A stretch of 64,000 nt of DNA from Burkholderiaceae bacterium (GTDB taxonomy: Bacteria; Pseudomonadota; Gammaproteobacteria; Burkholderiales; Burkholderiaceae_C): NCBI GenBank assembly GCA_024235855.1, contig JACKLN010000004.1, positions 1-64,000 of the forward strand. Reading direction: 5' to 3'. The notes beneath the pieces were generated by a model, which saw only the letters and a list, made by a program, of their open reading frames with translations, was not told where the DNA came from and did no database searches. The position numbers and the translations under genes are program-made. Below are positions 18,031-27,301 of this stretch, piece by piece (the first letter of the stretch is position 1; each line of letters begins with the position of its first letter).

Positions 18031-19488
18031 ATGCTCCCCGATCCCGACGCGGCCTACCTCGCCCTGAAGGCGCGCGATGCGCGCTTCGACGGCCGGCTGT
18101 TCGTCGGCGTCACGTCCACCGGCATCTACTGCCGCCCGGTGTGCCGGGTGCGCACGCCGCGGCGCGAGAACTGCCGCTTCTTCGCCAGCGCTGCCCAGGC
18201 CGAGGCCCAGGCCTTCCGGCCCTGCCTGAAGTGCCGGCCTGAAATTGCGCCCGGCCTGTCGGTCATGGACTCGTCCGCCGCGCTGGCCGACGCCGCCGCC
18301 CGCGCCATCGAGCATGGCGTGCACGCGGGCGAGGCGGTGTCCATTGCCGCCGTGGCCGCCCGGCTGGGCGTCACCGACCGCCACCTGCGCCGCATCTTCA
18401 CGGCCGCGCATGGGGTGGGCCCGCAGGACTACGAGACCACGCAGCGCCTGCTGCTGGCCAAGCGGCTGCTCACCGACACCGACGAGCCGGTGGCCCAGGT
18501 GGCGCTGGCCAGCGGCTTCGGCAGCCTGCGCCGCTTCAACGCCGCCTTTGCCCAGCGCTACCGCATGCCACCGACGCGGCTGCGGCGCGAGGGCGCCGCG
18601 CCGCGCACCGGTGACCCGCTACGCCTGGCCTGGCGCCCGCCCTGCGACGTGACCGGCCTGCTGCGCTTCCACGCCCAGCGCGCGCTGCCCGGCGTGGAGG
18701 CCGTTGACGGCCTGGTGCTGCGGCGCACACTGCGCCTGCCCAGCCCCCGCGGCCCGGTGGCCGGCTGGCTGGCCTGCCGGATGGTGCCGAACCGCCATGA
18801 GTTGTGGCTGGAGCCGTCGCCGTCGCTCGCGCCGACCCTGGGTGGACTGCTGCAGCGCGTGCGTCACGCCTTCGATCTGGACGCCGATCCCGCACGCATC
18901 GACCCGGTGCTGGCCGCGCTGCCGCACCCGGCCCCGCCCGGGCTGCGCCTGCCCGGCAGCTTCGACGGCTTCGAAACGGCGGTGCGCGTCATCCTGGGCC
19001 AGCAGGTGACGGTGCAGGCCGCGCGCACCCTGGCCCAGCGCCTGGTGGCGGCCTTCGGCACGCCGGTGCCGACCCCGTTCCCCGGCCTGAACCGCCTGTT
19101 CCCCGACGCCGCCACGCTGGCCGCCGCCGACCCTGCCGACATCGGCCGACTGGGTATCGTGCGCCAGCGCGTGCGCGCCCTGCAGGCGCTGGCGGCCGAG
19201 GTGGCGGCCGGCCGCCTGGCCCTGCACCCTGGCGCCCCGCTGCAACCGACGCTGGACGCGCTGCGCGCCCTGCCCGGCGTGGGCGAGTGGACCACCCAGC
19301 TGATCGCATTGCGGGTGCTGGGCTGGCCGGATGCCTTTCCCGCCACCGACATCGGCCTGCTCAACGCGCTCCGACCCGCGCTCGGCGCCCGAGATGCCAC
19401 TGCCGCCACCCGCCTCGCCGAGGCCTGGCAGCCCTGGCGCGGCTACGCCGTGATCGCGCTGTGGCAGACCCTGGAGACCCCCACATGA
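18031..19488 (+). CDS. Ada regulator / AlkA DNA-3-methyladenine glycosylase fusion
   Basis: A 485-residue protein combining alkylation sensing and base excision. Residues 1-75 are the Ada zinc domain: YCRPVC and FRPCLKC provide the four cysteines, the first of which in E. coli Ada accepts methyl groups from phosphotriesters. An AraC-type HTH follows (about 90-190, DRHLRRIF and QVALASGFGSLRRFNAAF). The rest is AlkA: an N-terminal AlkA domain, then HhH-GPD with LPGVGEWTTQLIALRVLG and catalytic Asp in FPATDIGLL. Its stop overlaps the ogt start (ATGA), making a compact alkylation-repair operon. Confidence 0.93.
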   Translation: MLPDPDAAYLALKARDARFDGRLFVGVTSTGIYCRPVCRVRTPRRENCRFFASAAQAEAQAFRPCLKCRPEIAPGLSVMDSSAALADAAARAIEHGVHAGEAVSIAAVAARLGVTDRHLRRIFTAAHGVGPQDYETTQRLLLAKRLLTDTDEPVAQVALASGFGSLRRFNAAFAQRYRMPPTRLRREGAAPRTGDPLRLAWRPPCDVTGLLRFHAQRALPGVEAVDGLVLRRTLRLPSPRGPVAGWLACRMVPNRHELWLEPSPSLAPTLGGLLQRVRHAFDLDADPARIDPVLAALPHPAPPGLRLPGSFDGFETAVRVILGQQVTVQAARTLAQRLVAAFGTPVPTPFPGLNRLFPDAATLAAADPADIGRLGIVRQRVRALQALAAEVAAGRLALHPGAPLQPTLDALRALPGVGEWTTQLIALRVLGWPDAFPATDIGLLNALRPALGARDATAATRLAEAWQPWRGYAVIALWQTLETPT

Positions 19489-19988
19489 GACTGCCCACAG
19501 GCCTGATCGCCCGCACCACCCTGGCCTCGCCCCTGGGGCCGCTGACCGCGGCGGCCACGACAAAGGGCCTGGCCCTGCTGTGGTTCGACGCCCCACCGCT
19601 GGATGGCCTGCCCGAGGACCCTGCCCAGCCCTGGCTGCGCCAGGCCGCCCGCGAACTGGCCGCGTACTGGCAGGACCCCCGGCAGCGCTTCAGCGTGCCG
19701 CTGGACCTGCAGGGCACGCCGTTCCAGCGCGTCGTCTGGCAGGCGCTGACCACCATCGCGCCCGGCCGCACCTGCAGCTACCTGGACATTGCACGCCAGA
19801 TCGGCAGGCCCTCGGCCGTGCGTGCCGTCGGGGCGGCCAACGGCGCCAACCCGGTGGGGCTGATCGTGCCCTGCCACCGCGTCATCGGCGCCAACGGCAC
19901 GCTCACTGGCTACGCCGCCGGTGTCGAGCGCAAGGCGGCGCTGCTGCGCCACGAAGCCGCACAGGCCGACTGGCTGGCGTCGGCATGA
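19485..19988 (+). CDS. ogt: Methylated-DNA-[protein]-cysteine S-methyltransferase
   Basis: A 167-residue suicide repair protein that removes alkyl groups from O6-alkylguanine or O4-alkylthymine. The active-site motif LIVPCHRVIG has nucleophile Cys130. The helix-turn-helix region RPSAVRAVGAANGANP and the TPFQRVVWQAL segment are typical. It starts at the ATG overlapping the ada-alkA stop, so both are translated from one message and probably induced together by methylated Ada. The Ada N-domain is absent here because it sits on the fusion partner. Confidence 0.95.
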   Translation: MRLPTGLIARTTLASPLGPLTAAATTKGLALLWFDAPPLDGLPEDPAQPWLRQAARELAAYWQDPRQRFSVPLDLQGTPFQRVVWQALTTIAPGRTCSYLDIARQIGRPSAVRAVGAANGANPVGLIVPCHRVIGANGTLTGYAAGVERKAALLRHEAAQADWLASA

Positions 19989-20052
19989 GGCCGCCGGGCC
20001 GTCGGGCCGCCCCAAAGGCGAATGCCGAAGGGCACAGCCCGGAGGCGCTCCC

Positions 20053-20946
20053 GTGAGGCCGCGCGACGCCGCAGAGTTGCTGCTGCTGGCCGCCATCTGG
20101 GGTGCATCGTTCCTGTTCATGCGCATGGCCGCGCCGGAATTCGGCGCCGTGGCGCTGGTGGCCGTGCGCGTGGGGCTGGCCGCGGCGGTGCTGCTGCCGC
20201 TGCTGGCCTGGCAGGGCCAGCTCGGTGCGCTGCGCCGCCATGCGGGGCCGATCGCCATCGTCGGGCTGCTGAACTCGGCCCTGCCGTTCGTCCTGTTCAC
20301 GCTGGCGGCGCTGGCCATCAACGCCGGCCTGTCGGCGATCTTCAATGCCACCACGCCGCTGTGGACGGCGCTGGTGGCCTGGGCCTGGCTGCACGACCGG
20401 CCCACGCCAGCGCGCGCAGTGGGCCTGGCCCTGGGCTTTGCCGGCGTGCTGGCCCTGGCCGCGGGCAAGGCCAGCCTGCAGCTGGGCGAGCACGGCATCA
20501 GCCCGGCGCTGGCCATTGCCGCCTGCATCGGCGCGGCAACGTGCTACGGGGTGGCGGCGAACTTCGCCAAGCGCCACCTGACGGGCGTGCCGCCGATGGC
20601 GCTGGCCGCGGGCAGCCAGCTGTCGGCCGCGCTGATCGTGGCCGGGCCGGCCTGGTGGTGGTGGCCGACAACCTCACCGTCCGCCAGCGCCTGGACGGCC
20701 GCGGTGCTGCTGGCCGTGGTCTGCAGCGGCGTGGCCTACGTGCTGTACTTCCGCCTGATCGCCCACGTCGGCCCGGCCGGGGCCAGCAGCGTGACTTTCC
20801 TGATTCCGCTGTTCGCCGTGGCCTGGGGCTGGGTGGTGCTGGGCGAGCAGCCCACCGCCGGCATGGCGGCCGGCGGTGCGGTCATCCTGCTGGGCACCGC
20901 GATCGCGACCGGGTTGCTGCGCCTGCCCGCCCGGTGGCGAAGTTAG
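20053..20946 (+). CDS. DMT-superfamily (EamA) transporter
   Basis: A 297-residue inner-membrane protein with about ten hydrophobic helices and two EamA repeats. The first repeat begins LLLAAIWGASFLFMRMAAPEFG, the classic WGxxF motif. The second ends GWVVLGEQPTAGMAAGGAVILLG. The start is GTG 20053, preceded by GGAG at a suitable distance. Family members export amino acids or metabolites, and the substrate is unknown. It lies 64 bases after ogt on the same strand. Confidence 0.9.
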   Translation: MRPRDAAELLLLAAIWGASFLFMRMAAPEFGAVALVAVRVGLAAAVLLPLLAWQGQLGALRRHAGPIAIVGLLNSALPFVLFTLAALAINAGLSAIFNATTPLWTALVAWAWLHDRPTPARAVGLALGFAGVLALAAGKASLQLGEHGISPALAIAACIGAATCYGVAANFAKRHLTGVPPMALAAGSQLSAALIVAGPAWWWWPTTSPSASAWTAAVLLAVVCSGVAYVLYFRLIAHVGPAGASSVTFLIPLFAVAWGWVVLGEQPTAGMAAGGAVILLGTAIATGLLRLPARWRS

Positions 20947-21049
20947 GGAATGCTGCAACGCATCCACGGGATTCCCCGACTGCGCGGCCCGGCGCCGCGG
21001 CCTAGGGTCGTCACACGACAACGGGCCGGCGCCGCCGGTGGAGGAAGAC

Positions 21050-23377
21050 ATGGCATTCACCCTGCGCGCGGGTCTGTCCGCGCTTGTCCTGTTCCCGTGC
21101 CTCGTGGCCGGTGCCGTGGCAGCACCACCGCCGGCCGCGGTGTCGATGCGGGTGCTGTCCAGCCCGGCGGGCTACGTGTCCGGCGGCGACGCGCGCATCG
21201 AGATCGTGGCACCCGCGGCCCAGCACGGCGCCCTGCAGCTGCGGCTCAACGGGCAGCCGGTGTCGCCCGCGCTCACGGCCGATGGTGACCGCCTCGAAGG
21301 CGTGCTCACCGGCCTGCGCGATGGCCCCAACACGCTGACGGCCCGCCTGCCCCGGGGCGGCGGCCAGGCCGTGCTGCAGTTGCGCAACCACCCGATCACC
21401 GGCCCGATGTTCAGCGGCCCGCAGCAGACGCCCTTTGTCTGCACCACCATCCAGGGCGCGGTCGGCCGCCAGCCGCTGGTGGACAGTGCCAACCCGCCGG
21501 GCTACCGGGTCACCGATGCCGGCGGCGCCACGATCGGCTACAGCACGAACTGCTCGATCGACACGTTCGTCAGCTACCAGTACCGCACCACCGGTGGCGC
21601 GTGGGCGCCGATGCCGGCCGATGGCAGCCGCCCGGCGGACATGGCGCAGGTCACGCTGCCCGACGGCCGCACGGTGGACTTCCACGTGCGCCGCGAAATC
21701 GGCACGATCAACCGTTTCCTCTACAGCATCGCCATGCTGGCGCCGCTGGCCGACAACGCCACACAGGACGACACCAGCCTGTGGAACCGCAAGCTGCTGT
21801 ACTGGTTCCAGGGCGGTGTCGCCGTCGGCCACAGCCAGGGCACGGTGCATTCCGGCTCGATGAACCCGGACATCCTGCGCCAGGGCTACGCCATCGTGCA
21901 CAGCAGCGGCAACAACACCGGCACGCACTACAACCTGCAGCTGGCCGGCGAGACGGCGATGATGACCAAGGAGCGCTTCGTCGAGCGCTACGGCGTGCCG
22001 CTGTACACCGTGGGTCTGGGCGGCTCCGGCGGCGCGATCCAGCAGTACATCATCGCGCAGAACCAGCCTGGCGTGCTGGACGCGCTGCTGCCGGTGCAGA
22101 GCTACCCCGACATGGTCACGCAGACCATCCACGTCGGCGATTGCGAGCTGCTCGAGCACTACATGGACGCCACCGACCGCGGCAACCCGAAGTGGCAGGT
22201 GACGAAGAACCGCAGCTGGCTGGTGGGCTTCAACGCCGAGGACAGCGTGCCCGACCCGCTGGCACCGTTGAAGACGGCGCTGGGTTATGCCACCGCACCG
22301 GGCAGCACCGAGTGCATCGACTCCTGGCGCGGGCTGACCCCGCTGGCCATGAACCCCTGGTACGGCCAGGCGGCGAACCAGCAGTTCTGGGAGCCGCAGA
22401 GCGACATCGCCGCGATCCGCTGGACGCATTACGACGACCTGCGCAACATCTACCGCTGGACGGAGGATGGCGCTGCACGGCCGACGTTCGACAACGTGGG
22501 CGTGCAGTACGGGCTGAAGGCACTGCGCGCCGGACGCATCACGCCGGCGGAGTTCCTGCACCTGAACTGGCACGTGGGCGGCTGGAAGCACCCGAGCGAC
22601 ATGGTCCAGGAAGGCTTCCCGTTCTTCGGCACCTCGGCCGCCGAGGTGCAGAAGGCGCTGACCATCCCCGGCTACTTCGACCCCTGGAGCCTGCGCAACA
22701 TGAACCTGGCGCAGGGTGACCAGCCGGCGCCGCGCACGCGCGGCGACATCGTCGCCATGCGCCGCGCCTACACCACGGGCCACGTCTTCGCCGGCCGCAT
22801 CGACGTGCCGGCCATCGACCACCGCCAGTACATGGAGCGCGAGCTGGACATGCACAACGTGCACCAGTCCTTCGCGATGCGCTCGCGCGTGCTGCAGGCC
22901 ATGGGCCACAGCGACAACGTGGTGGTCTGGTTCACCGACACCGTGCCCGGCCAGCCCAAGGCCAGCCAGACCCTGGAGGCGCTGGCCGTGATGGACCAGT
23001 GGATGGCCAACCTGCGCGCCAACCCGGCCGCCGGCATCCATGCCAACAAGCCGGTGCACGCGGTGGACGCCTGTTTCGACCTCGCCGGCCAGCCGATCGC
23101 GCGCGGCGCCGATGTCTGGGCCGGCGTGCTCGACGACCGGCCCGCCGGCGCCTGCACGCAGCAGTTCCCGATGTACACCACGTCGCGCATCGAGGCCGGC
23201 GCGCCGATCGCCGGCGGGATCTACCGCTGTGCGCTCAAGCCGGTGGCCAGGGCGATCGCCGATGGCACCTACGGCACCTGGACGCCGAACGCCGACGAGC
23301 GTGCGCAGCTGCAGCAGATCTTCCCCGACGGGGTCTGCGACTACGGCAAGCCCGATCGCGCGCGCCCGCCGCGCTGA
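21050..23377 (+). CDS. Large secreted protein, DUF6351-like, alpha/beta-hydrolase-style serine motif
   Basis: A 775-residue exported protein with signal peptide (MAFTLRAGLSALVLFPCLVAGAVAA) and ribosome binding site GAGGAAG. The first ~100 mature residues look like a beta-sandwich. The middle has WFQGGVAVGHSQGTVHSG, then VGLGGSGGAIQQYIIAQNQPG with Ser326 in a GGSGG nucleophile-elbow-like turn. This arrangement matches what I recall of the DUF6351 family, thought to be hydrolase-like, with no assigned substrate. Many cysteines (about ten) suggest periplasmic or extracellular disulfides. It has no obvious operon partner. Confidence 0.72.
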   Translation: MAFTLRAGLSALVLFPCLVAGAVAAPPPAAVSMRVLSSPAGYVSGGDARIEIVAPAAQHGALQLRLNGQPVSPALTADGDRLEGVLTGLRDGPNTLTARLPRGGGQAVLQLRNHPITGPMFSGPQQTPFVCTTIQGAVGRQPLVDSANPPGYRVTDAGGATIGYSTNCSIDTFVSYQYRTTGGAWAPMPADGSRPADMAQVTLPDGRTVDFHVRREIGTINRFLYSIAMLAPLADNATQDDTSLWNRKLLYWFQGGVAVGHSQGTVHSGSMNPDILRQGYAIVHSSGNNTGTHYNLQLAGETAMMTKERFVERYGVPLYTVGLGGSGGAIQQYIIAQNQPGVLDALLPVQSYPDMVTQTIHVGDCELLEHYMDATDRGNPKWQVTKNRSWLVGFNAEDSVPDPLAPLKTALGYATAPGSTECIDSWRGLTPLAMNPWYGQAANQQFWEPQSDIAAIRWTHYDDLRNIYRWTEDGAARPTFDNVGVQYGLKALRAGRITPAEFLHLNWHVGGWKHPSDMVQEGFPFFGTSAAEVQKALTIPGYFDPWSLRNMNLAQGDQPAPRTRGDIVAMRRAYTTGHVFAGRIDVPAIDHRQYMERELDMHNVHQSFAMRSRVLQAMGHSDNVVVWFTDTVPGQPKASQTLEALAVMDQWMANLRANPAAGIHANKPVHAVDACFDLAGQPIARGADVWAGVLDDRPAGACTQQFPMYTTSRIEAGAPIAGGIYRCALKPVARAIADGTYGTWTPNADERAQLQQIFPDGVCDYGKPDRARPPR

Positions 23378-23414
23378 GCCCCCGCGGCGCTGATTTCAGC
23401 GCTGAACCGCACAC

Positions 23415-23438
23415 CGCGCGCGCAGAAGTGCGCGCGTG
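23415..23438 (+). terminator. GC-rich hairpin after the DUF6351-like gene
   Basis: Arms CGCGCGCA and TGCGCGCG pair perfectly around a GAAG loop, and two further pairs extend the stem. It begins 37 bases past the stop codon. A second small palindrome (TTCAGCGCTGAA, 23395-23406) precedes it. There is no clear T-run, so termination may need Rho. It separates the secreted-protein gene from the nap promoter. Confidence 0.5.
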
Positions 23439-23492
23439 CGTTGGCTGTGCTCGACACGCGTCGCACTTGACGCCGGCCAAGCCTGCCCGGAC

Positions 23493-23506
23493 CTGATCCA
23501 GGTCAA
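23493..23506. promoter_or_regulatory. Fnr/Dnr-type box upstream of napD
   Basis: CTGAT-CCAG-GTCAA differs from the TTGAT-N4-ATCAA Fnr consensus at two positions. Its centre is 75 bases before the napD GTG start, a spacing that suits activation from about -41.5. It lies in the 197-base gap before the nap operon and is the best candidate for oxygen or nitrogen-oxide control of the operon. Confidence 0.65.
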
Positions 23507-23574
23507 GTCGGAAAGCTGAAGCCCCGCTGAAACTGTCGTCCGTCAAGCACGAACGACAACGAGGGGACAACACC

Positions 23575-23877
23575 GTGAGCATCCTGGGCGTCGTGCTGCG
23601 GGCCGCGCCGCAGCACCGCAATGCCGTCAACGCACGCCTGAGCGGCCTGCCGGGCGTGGACGTGGTGTCCGACCCCGGCGACGGCCGCTGGGTGGTGGTG
23701 ATCGAGGACACCGGCGAGGGCGACGCCACGGCCGCCGCCACGCTGGGCGCCATGGCCACCTGGCCCGAGCTGCTGGGCACCTCCCTCGTCTACGAGTACT
23801 CCGGCCCGGACGCGCCTGCGCCCGGGGACGGCCCCACCGACTACCGGGCCTGGCGCGACAGCCTCGCCCGTTCTTGA
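23575..23877 (+). CDS. napD: Periplasmic nitrate reductase chaperone
   Basis: A 100-residue cytoplasmic chaperone that binds the NapA twin-arginine signal and holds export until cofactor is loaded. The opening MSILGVVLRAAPQHRNAVNARLSGLPGVDV and the central DGRWVVVIEDTGEG are typical of NapD. It starts with GTG 23575 behind a GAGGGG ribosome binding site. It is the first gene of the nap operon, and its stop codon lies inside a palindromic regulatory box in front of napA. Confidence 0.92.
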   Translation: MSILGVVLRAAPQHRNAVNARLSGLPGVDVVSDPGDGRWVVVIEDTGEGDATAAATLGAMATWPELLGTSLVYEYSGPDAPAPGDGPTDYRAWRDSLARS

Positions 23878-23887
23878 ACCCGTTCAA
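23874..23887. promoter_or_regulatory. Dnr-type palindrome between napD and napA
   Basis: TTGAA-CCCG-TTCAA, extended by one base to CTTGAAC..GTTCAAG. It has the half-site spacing of Fnr/Dnr boxes (TTGA-N6-TCAA). Its first bases contain the napD stop codon and its centre is 59.5 bases before the napA ATG. The same palindrome recurs before norC, nirS and the DUF2249 gene. It implies an extra internal promoter for napA onwards. Confidence 0.65.
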
Positions 23888-23939
23888 GGAAAAAGGTCTT
23901 TGCGCACTGCAGCATGGACCCATCCGCAGGAGTGACGTG

Positions 23940-26480
23940 ATGCACAGCAACCGCCGAGATTTCCTCAAGACCCAGGCCGCCAGCGCCGCTGCCGCCGCCG
24001 CGGGCATCCCCATCGTCGTCGAAGCCGCGCCGCAGGCGCCGAACGACGCCGCCGTGCGCTGGGACAAGGCGCCCTGCCGCTTCTGCGGCACCGGCTGCTC
24101 CGTGCTGGTGGGCGTGCAGGACGGCAAGGTGGTGGCCACCCAGGGCGACCCGGAAGCGCCGGTAAACCGCGGCCTGAACTGCATCAAGGGCTACTTCCTG
24201 TCCAAGATCATGTACGGCAAGGACCGGCTGACCACGCCGCTGCTGCGCAAGAAGAACGGCCAGTACGACAAGAACGGCGAGTTCGTGCCCGTGAGCTGGG
24301 ACGAGGCCTTCGACATCATGGCGGCCAAGTGGAAGGAAGCGATCAAGACCACCGGCCCCGACAGCGTGGCCATGTTCGGCTCCGGCCAGTGGACGATCTT
24401 CGAAGGTTATGCCGCCAGCAAGCTGATGAAGGCGGGCTTCCGCACCAACAACATCGACCCCAACGCGCGCCACTGCATGGCCAGTGCCGTGGCCGGCTTC
24501 ATCCGCACCTTCGGCATCGACGAGCCGATGGGCTGCTACGACGACATGGAGCAGGCCGACGCCTTCGTGCTCTGGGGCAGCAACATGGCCGAAATGCACC
24601 CGGTGCTGTGGACGCGCATCACCGACCGGCGCCTGTCGAAGCCCGATGTCAAGGTGGCCGTGCTGTCCACCTTCGAGCACCGCAGCTTCGACCTGGCCGA
24701 CATCCCCGTCATCTTCAAGCCGCAGACCGACCTGGCGATCCTGAACTACATCGCCAACTACATCATCCAGAACAAGAAGGTCGACCAGGCCTTCGTGAAG
24801 GCGCACGTCAACTTCAAGAAGGGCGAGACCGACATCGGCTACGGCCTGCGCCCCAACCACCCGCTGGAGGCCAAGGCCACCAACAACGGCTACCCCGGTG
24901 CCGACGGCAAGCCCAAGGGCAACCCGGGCAAGGCCGAGGCGATGACCTTCGACGAATTCGCCAAGTACGTCAGCGAGTACACGGCCGAGAAGGTCAGCCA
25001 GATCTCCGGCGTGCCGGTCAAGCAGCTCGAGGATCTGGCCAAGCTGTATGCCGACCCGAACGTGAAGGTCATGAGCCTGTGGACCATGGGCTTCAACCAG
25101 CACACGCGTGGCACCTGGGCCAACAACCTCGTCTACAACATCCACCTCCTCACCGGCAAGATCAGCGCGCCGGGCAACGGCCCCTTCAGCCTGACCGGCC
25201 AGCCCAGCGCCTGCGGCACGGCGCGCGAGGTGGGCACCTTCGCCCACCGCCTGCCTGCGGACATGGTGGTGATGAACCCCAATCACCGCGAAATCTGCGA
25301 GAAGGCTTGGAAGCTGCCCGAAGGCACGCTGCCGGGCAAGGTGGGCCTACATGCGGTGGCGCAGAGCCGCGCGCTCAAGGACGGCAAGGTGGCCTGCTAC
25401 TGGACCAGCACCACCAACAACATGCAGGCCGGCCCCAACATCAACGGCGAGGTGCTGCCCGGCTGGCGCAACCCCAAGGCCTTCGTGGTGGTGAGCGACG
25501 CCTACCCCACGGCCAGCGCGATGGCGGCCGACCTGATCCTGCCCAGCGCGATGTGGGTGGAGAAGGAGGGGGCCTACGGCAACGCCGAGCGGCGCACGCA
25601 GTTCTGGCGCCAGCAGGTGGCGGCACCGGGCCAGGCGAAGTCCGACCTCTGGCAATACGTCGAGTTCTCCAAGCGATTCAAGGTCGAGGAGGTCTGGCCG
25701 GCGGACCTGATCGCCAAGATGCCGCAGTACAAGGGCAAGACCCTGTACGACGTGCTCTACCGCAACGGCCAGGTCGACAAGTACCCGATGGCCGACGTGG
25801 GCAACATCAACGGCAAGTTCATCGCCGGCTACGCCAACGACGAGGCCAAGGACTTCGGCTTCTACCTGCAGAAGGGCCTGTTCGAGGAGTACGCCGAGTT
25901 CGGCCGCGGCCACGGTCACGACCTCGCCCCGTTCGACACCTACCACCAGGTGCGCGGCCTGCGCTGGCCGGTGGTGGACGGCAAGGAAACGCTGTGGCGC
26001 TTCCGCGAAGGCTACGACCCCTACGTGAAGAAGGGCGCCGGCGTGGAGTTCTACGGCCACAAGGACGGCAAGGCGGTGATCTTCGCCCTGCCCTACCAGC
26101 CGGCCGCCGAATCGCCCGACAAGGAATACGACCTCTGGCTGTGCACCGGCCGCGTGCTGGAGCACTGGCACACCGGCTCGATGACGCGCCGCGTGCCGGA
26201 ACTGCACCGCGCCGTGCCCGAGGCCCTGCTCTACATGCACCCCGACGACGCCAAGGACCGCGGCATCCAGCGCGGCATGCAGGTCAAGGTGAGCTCGCGC
26301 CGCGGCGAACTGCTGCTGGGCGTGGAGACGCGCGGGCGCAACAAGGTGCCGCGCGGCCTGGTGTTCGTGCCCTTCTTCGATGAAGGCCGCCTGGTCAACA
26401 AGCTGACGCTGGACGCCACCTGCCCGATCAGCAAGGAAACCGACTTCAAGAAGTGCGCCGTGAAGGTGGTGCGGACCTGA
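23940..26480 (+). CDS. napA: Periplasmic nitrate reductase catalytic subunit
   Basis: An 846-residue molybdoenzyme that reduces nitrate to nitrite in the periplasm. It starts at ATG 23940 after AGGAG. The twin-arginine signal is NRRDFLKT. Cys46, Cys49, Cys53 and Cys81 form the N-terminal [4Fe-4S] site. Cys179 in NARHCMASA is the expected molybdenum ligand, and the C-terminal molybdopterin-binding domain carries DLWLCTGRVLEHWHTGSMTR. Length fits the family (about 830). It is folded with NapD and receives electrons through NapB/NapC or NapGH. The cofactor gene mobB lies at the end of the cluster. Confidence 0.97.
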   Translation: MHSNRRDFLKTQAASAAAAAAGIPIVVEAAPQAPNDAAVRWDKAPCRFCGTGCSVLVGVQDGKVVATQGDPEAPVNRGLNCIKGYFLSKIMYGKDRLTTPLLRKKNGQYDKNGEFVPVSWDEAFDIMAAKWKEAIKTTGPDSVAMFGSGQWTIFEGYAASKLMKAGFRTNNIDPNARHCMASAVAGFIRTFGIDEPMGCYDDMEQADAFVLWGSNMAEMHPVLWTRITDRRLSKPDVKVAVLSTFEHRSFDLADIPVIFKPQTDLAILNYIANYIIQNKKVDQAFVKAHVNFKKGETDIGYGLRPNHPLEAKATNNGYPGADGKPKGNPGKAEAMTFDEFAKYVSEYTAEKVSQISGVPVKQLEDLAKLYADPNVKVMSLWTMGFNQHTRGTWANNLVYNIHLLTGKISAPGNGPFSLTGQPSACGTAREVGTFAHRLPADMVVMNPNHREICEKAWKLPEGTLPGKVGLHAVAQSRALKDGKVACYWTSTTNNMQAGPNINGEVLPGWRNPKAFVVVSDAYPTASAMAADLILPSAMWVEKEGAYGNAERRTQFWRQQVAAPGQAKSDLWQYVEFSKRFKVEEVWPADLIAKMPQYKGKTLYDVLYRNGQVDKYPMADVGNINGKFIAGYANDEAKDFGFYLQKGLFEEYAEFGRGHGHDLAPFDTYHQVRGLRWPVVDGKETLWRFREGYDPYVKKGAGVEFYGHKDGKAVIFALPYQPAAESPDKEYDLWLCTGRVLEHWHTGSMTRRVPELHRAVPEALLYMHPDDAKDRGIQRGMQVKVSSRRGELLLGVETRGRNKVPRGLVFVPFFDEGRLVNKLTLDATCPISKETDFKKCAVKVVRT

Positions 26481-26515
26481 GTCTGCCCTGAGTCGAAGTT
26501 GCACGGATCCTGATC

Positions 26516-27301
26516 GTGGCTGTCAATCGTCGCCAGGTGCTGCAAGGCGCCTCTACCGCGGCTGCGGCCGGCCTGCTGGCCGCCGGCAGCGCGTGGATGG
26601 CGCCGGCCGCCAGCGCGCGCCCGGCGCAGGCGCTGCGCCCGCCCGGCGCGCTGGCCGAGGACCGCTTCCTGGCCGCCTGCCTGCGCTGCGGCCTGTGCGT
26701 GCGCGACTGCCCGCCGCAGAACCTGAAGCTGTCGATGGGCGGCAATGGCGTGGCCATCGGCACGCCGTACTTCACCGCGCGCGAGATCCCCTGCGAGATG
26801 TGCGAGGACGTGCCGTGCGTCAAGGCCTGCCCCTCGGGCGCGCTGGACCCGGCGCTGACCGACATCACGCAGGCCCGCATGGGCGTGGCCGTGCTCATCG
26901 ACCAGGAGAACTGCCTGAATTTCCTGGGCCTGCGCTGCGACGTCTGCTACCGCGTGTGCCCGGTCATCGACGAGGCCATCACGCTGGAGAAGATCTCCAA
27001 CCCGCGCAGCGACCGCCACGCGATGCTGCTGCCCACCGTGCACGCCGACAAGTGCACCGGCTGCGGCATGTGCGAGAAGAGCTGCGTGCTCGACGAGGCC
27101 GCGATCAAGGTGCTGCCCGAGCGCGTGGCGCGCAGCGCGCCCGCCAGGCACTACCGCCGCGGCTGGGAGGACGGCAACCGCCAGGGCAAGCCGGACTTCG
27201 AGGTCCCCGTGCAGCGCATCCCAGAAGGCCAGCATGACCTGACGCCGCTGCGCAGCGGTGCCGACCCGTACCCGGCTGCGGCGAGTGGGGCGACGAAATG
27301 A
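26516..27301 (+). CDS. napG: Ferredoxin-type quinol dehydrogenase subunit
   Basis: A 261-residue periplasmic iron-sulfur protein that, with membrane protein NapH, passes quinol electrons toward NapA. It has a twin-arginine signal (NRRQVLQGA) and four groups of cysteines for [4Fe-4S] clusters: CLRCGLCVRDC, CEMCEDVPCVKAC, CDVCYRVC and CTGCGMCEKSC. The start is GTG 26516, with only a weak ribosome binding site visible. Its stop overlaps napH (ATGA). Confidence 0.94.
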   Translation: MAVNRRQVLQGASTAAAAGLLAAGSAWMAPAASARPAQALRPPGALAEDRFLAACLRCGLCVRDCPPQNLKLSMGGNGVAIGTPYFTAREIPCEMCEDVPCVKACPSGALDPALTDITQARMGVAVLIDQENCLNFLGLRCDVCYRVCPVIDEAITLEKISNPRSDRHAMLLPTVHADKCTGCGMCEKSCVLDEAAIKVLPERVARSAPARHYRRGWEDGNRQGKPDFEVPVQRIPEGQHDLTPLRSGADPYPAAASGATK

